Translations under genes and position numbers: made by a program
NCBI RefSeq assembly: GCF_040839445.1
Contig: NZ_JBDPGJ010000010.1
Span: forward strand, 62,001-126,000
Length of the DNA: 64,000 bases
Source: Aquibium pacificus
GTDB taxonomy: Bacteria; Pseudomonadota; Alphaproteobacteria; Rhizobiales; Rhizobiaceae
Reading direction: 5' to 3'
The notes under the pieces: generated by a model
The model's input: only the letters and a program-made list of their open reading frames with translations
What the model was told of the DNA's origin: nothing
Database searches by the model: none
Shown here: positions 62,584 to 64,000 of the stretch, piece by piece
Layout of the letters: each line of letters begins with the position of its first letter
Numbering within the stretch: the first letter of the stretch is position 1

Positions 62584-63756
62584 TCAGTTGCTTGCGTCGG
62601 CTTCAAAGACCACGTGCAGGCCCGCGTCTGTAAGCGACGCGGCGCGCAGCTTCATCCACTCGGCCTCGAAGTCCGCCTCCGCGACGTTCATGCCGGACAT
62701 CTTTTCCCAAGCCGCCGCCAGTATGTCCTGGCGCCGCAGAAGCTCAGCATTGCGCTGCTCGTCGTCCTCCGTCCACAGGCCCTGTTCCTTGAAATAGGCG
62801 ATCGACTGCGGATGATATGGGAAGACGTAGCTGAGAAGCTGGCGGTCGATGGCGTAACCCTCCATGCTTGGCCCCGCTTCCTTGATGGCGTCGAAATTGC
62901 CGAGAATGGCAGCGGTGAGGCCGTAGGCGACGGCGTCGTCGATGTCCGGCGAGGCGACGAACAGGGGATAGGGATAGTTCATTCCCTCGAAGGGTTCCTC
63001 GACGCCGGTTGCCTTGATGAAGGATTGCACCAAGACGGGCGCGAACCAGGGCGCGATAGCGTGAGCGCGCTCCCACCCTGCGGTGTCGTCCTTCGGCATA
63101 GGCGGGTAGTAGAGACCGCGGGGCGATGCCGCGATCTGGTTGAGCGTTCCGGTCAGGGTGCTTGCCCATGCCGCATCGACCTGATCGTTGAGAATGGCGT
63201 CGAGCGACTGCTGCACGCCCGGCACTTCTACCTTTTCAACGTCGTCCCATGTGAGGCCGCCAAACGCGAGAAAGGCGGTCATGTTCATATTGTTGCCGGG
63301 AGAGGCCTTGATCCAGGCAATCCGCTTGCCCTTGAGGTCAGCGATCGTCTTCACGCCGACATCGGCCGCGACTGCAGCGGTCTGGCCGTTGATGCCGACA
63401 TTGTTGAACAGATTGTAGAGACGCTGCGGACCCCACGCCTTGGCGGCGAACATCTGCACGCCTTCCTGCGCGAAATAGGAGGCAATGCCGCATGCGCAGA
63501 TATCTGATTGGCCCGCTCTCAGTGGCACCATGCGCTCGATGTCATTTTCGCCGGGGATGATGCGCAGGTCGACATCATACTTCGATTTGAGCATCTGGCC
63601 GATGCCGACCGATTGAGCGTAGCCGGACGACGAGGTGCCGAACGCGGTCCAGGAAATGTCCCTGGGGAGGTCGATCTCGGCGGCGCCAGCCTGCGGTGCA
63701 GCAATCAGGACCGATGCCGCCAGCAGGAGCGACGCGGTTATCCCATGTGACTTCAT
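62584..63756 (-). CDS. TAXI family TRAP transporter solute receptor
   Basis: A 390-residue periplasmic receptor of the TAXI class. The signal peptide ends around PQAGAAEIDLP. TAXI features include SGYAQSVGIGQMLKSKY, GQSDICACGIASYF and DLKGKRIAWIKASPGNNMN (three separate motifs). The ATG at 63756 has AGAGGAG upstream, better than an in-frame ATG at 63783. It should feed the fused permease downstream, which appears broken. Confidence 0.88.
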   Translation of the reverse strand: MKSHGITASLLLAASVLIAAPQAGAAEIDLPRDISWTAFGTSSSGYAQSVGIGQMLKSKYDVDLRIIPGENDIERMVPLRAGQSDICACGIASYFAQEGVQMFAAKAWGPQRLYNLFNNVGINGQTAAVAADVGVKTIADLKGKRIAWIKASPGNNMNMTAFLAFGGLTWDDVEKVEVPGVQQSLDAILNDQVDAAWASTLTGTLNQIAASPRGLYYPPMPKDDTAGWERAHAIAPWFAPVLVQSFIKATGVEEPFEGMNYPYPLFVASPDIDDAVAYGLTAAILGNFDAIKEAGPSMEGYAIDRQLLSYVFPYHPQSIAYFKEQGLWTEDDEQRNAELLRRQDILAAAWEKMSGMNVAEADFEAEWMKLRAASLTDAGLHVVFEADASN

Positions 63757-63829
63757 TTCGCTTCTCCTCTGGATCGCTTTCATTGTTGACTGGCCCCGGA
63801 ACCCAGGCTCCGGCAGCGGCCAGCTGGAA

Positions 63830-64000
63830 TTACCCGGTGCGCAGATCGTCGATGTGAAGATCGGTGACGAACATGTGTCCCGGGGAATGGGTGATCATCT
63901 CGGGAATGTGGGCAGCCATCGCCACGGCCTGCGGGGTGACGCCGCAAGCCCAATAAACAGGCACGTCGTCGGGTCCTGGCTCGTTGTAGCGGCCCCACTC
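63830..64000 (-). CDS. YcsI/DUF1445 family putative hydro-lyase, C-terminal end only
   Basis: The last 56 codons of a gene entering from the right edge. The frame reads VPVYWACGVTPQAVAMAAH then ITHSPGHMFVTDL, the characteristic C-terminal motif of the YcsI/DUF1445 (putative hydro-lyase, D-glutamate cyclase-related) family. It lies 73 bases upstream of the TAXI receptor on the same strand and is probably in the same operon. Everything N-terminal lies outside the window. Confidence 0.8.
   Translation of the reverse strand, partial: EWGRYNEPGPDDVPVYWACGVTPQAVAMAAHIPEMITHSPGHMFVTDLHIDDLRTG

Noticed and set aside
1..64000. tRNA genes, rRNA, CRISPR arrays or intact insertion sequences
   Set aside because: Looked for cloverleaf ends, regularly spaced repeats and transposase motifs; only the resolvase remnant at 50.4-50.8 kb was found.

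Overview
This window is a GC-rich stretch of what looks like an alphaproteobacterial chromosome or large replicon (Hyphomicrobiales or Rhodobacterales type). The inference rests on the nirK-nirV-nnrS block, the many TRAP and Liv-type transporters with hydantoinase/oxoprolinase pairs, the translationally coupled operons with ATGA overlaps, and frequent GTG/TTG starts. I see no tRNA, rRNA, CRISPR array, intact transposase or phage gene. Almost everything is transport and catabolism of small organic acids or amides, organised as cassettes that each carry a regulator.

Layout. 1-5 kb: an RraA-family fragment, an MBL-fold hydrolase, an aldehyde dehydrogenase, an NAD epimerase and an RpiR regulator. 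5.1-8.5 kb (minus strand): a serine-dehydratase-like Fe-S enzyme followed by three tandem RraA-family proteins. 9-15.9 kb (plus strand): a TcuA-like flavoprotein, a CysB-type LysR regulator, an MmgE/PrpD protein and an aconitase. 16.2-19.9 kb: a denitrification island (nirK, nirV, a small unknown gene, nnrS). 20.1-28.6 kb: hyuA-hyuB-isocitrate-lyase-like operon, a GntR regulator and a TRAP transporter whose dctM is frameshifted. 29.5-36.3 kb: a TPP enzyme, a second TRAP transporter, a BKACE (DUF849) enzyme and a thioesterase. 36.5-50.4 kb: a three-domain MerR-XRE-cupin regulator facing a second hyuAB, a Liv-type ABC transporter, an MFS carrier, a dimethylglycine/sarcosine-dehydrogenase-like enzyme and a GNAT protein. 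50.4-51.4 kb: a gene-poor scar with a resolvase remnant. 51.5-58.3 kb (minus): a coupled operon dctP-dctQ-dctM-lactonase-SDR-aldolase-TPP enzyme, divergent from an IclR regulator. 59.4-64 kb (minus): the end of a YcsI/DUF1445 gene, a TAXI-type TRAP receptor, a broken fused TRAP permease and a PLP lyase.

How the parts fit. The most striking signal is regulatory. The divergent intergenic region between the dehydratase operon and tcuA (8.6-8.9 kb) carries two outward-facing promoter modules. Both recur, in the same relative arrangement but inverted, between the first TRAP operon and the TPP-enzyme operon 20 kb away (29.0-29.3 kb). A related palindrome, CATACCAGTATG, also precedes the aldehyde dehydrogenase and the PrpD/aconitase genes. 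I infer that the cassettes from about 1 to 36 kb, apart from the denitrification block, belong to one co-regulated catabolic system. Its enzymes could perform dehydration or dehydrogenation, hydration and retro-aldol cleavage of a branched or tricarboxylic acid. Separately, an 18-bp operator-like sequence is shared exactly by the hyuA and dctP promoters on either side of the GntR gene.

Three genes (dctM at 25.9 kb, the fused TRAP permease at 61.7-61.9 kb and the PLP enzyme at 60.5 kb) carry single-base shifts or an in-frame stop. These are either real decay or assembly errors.
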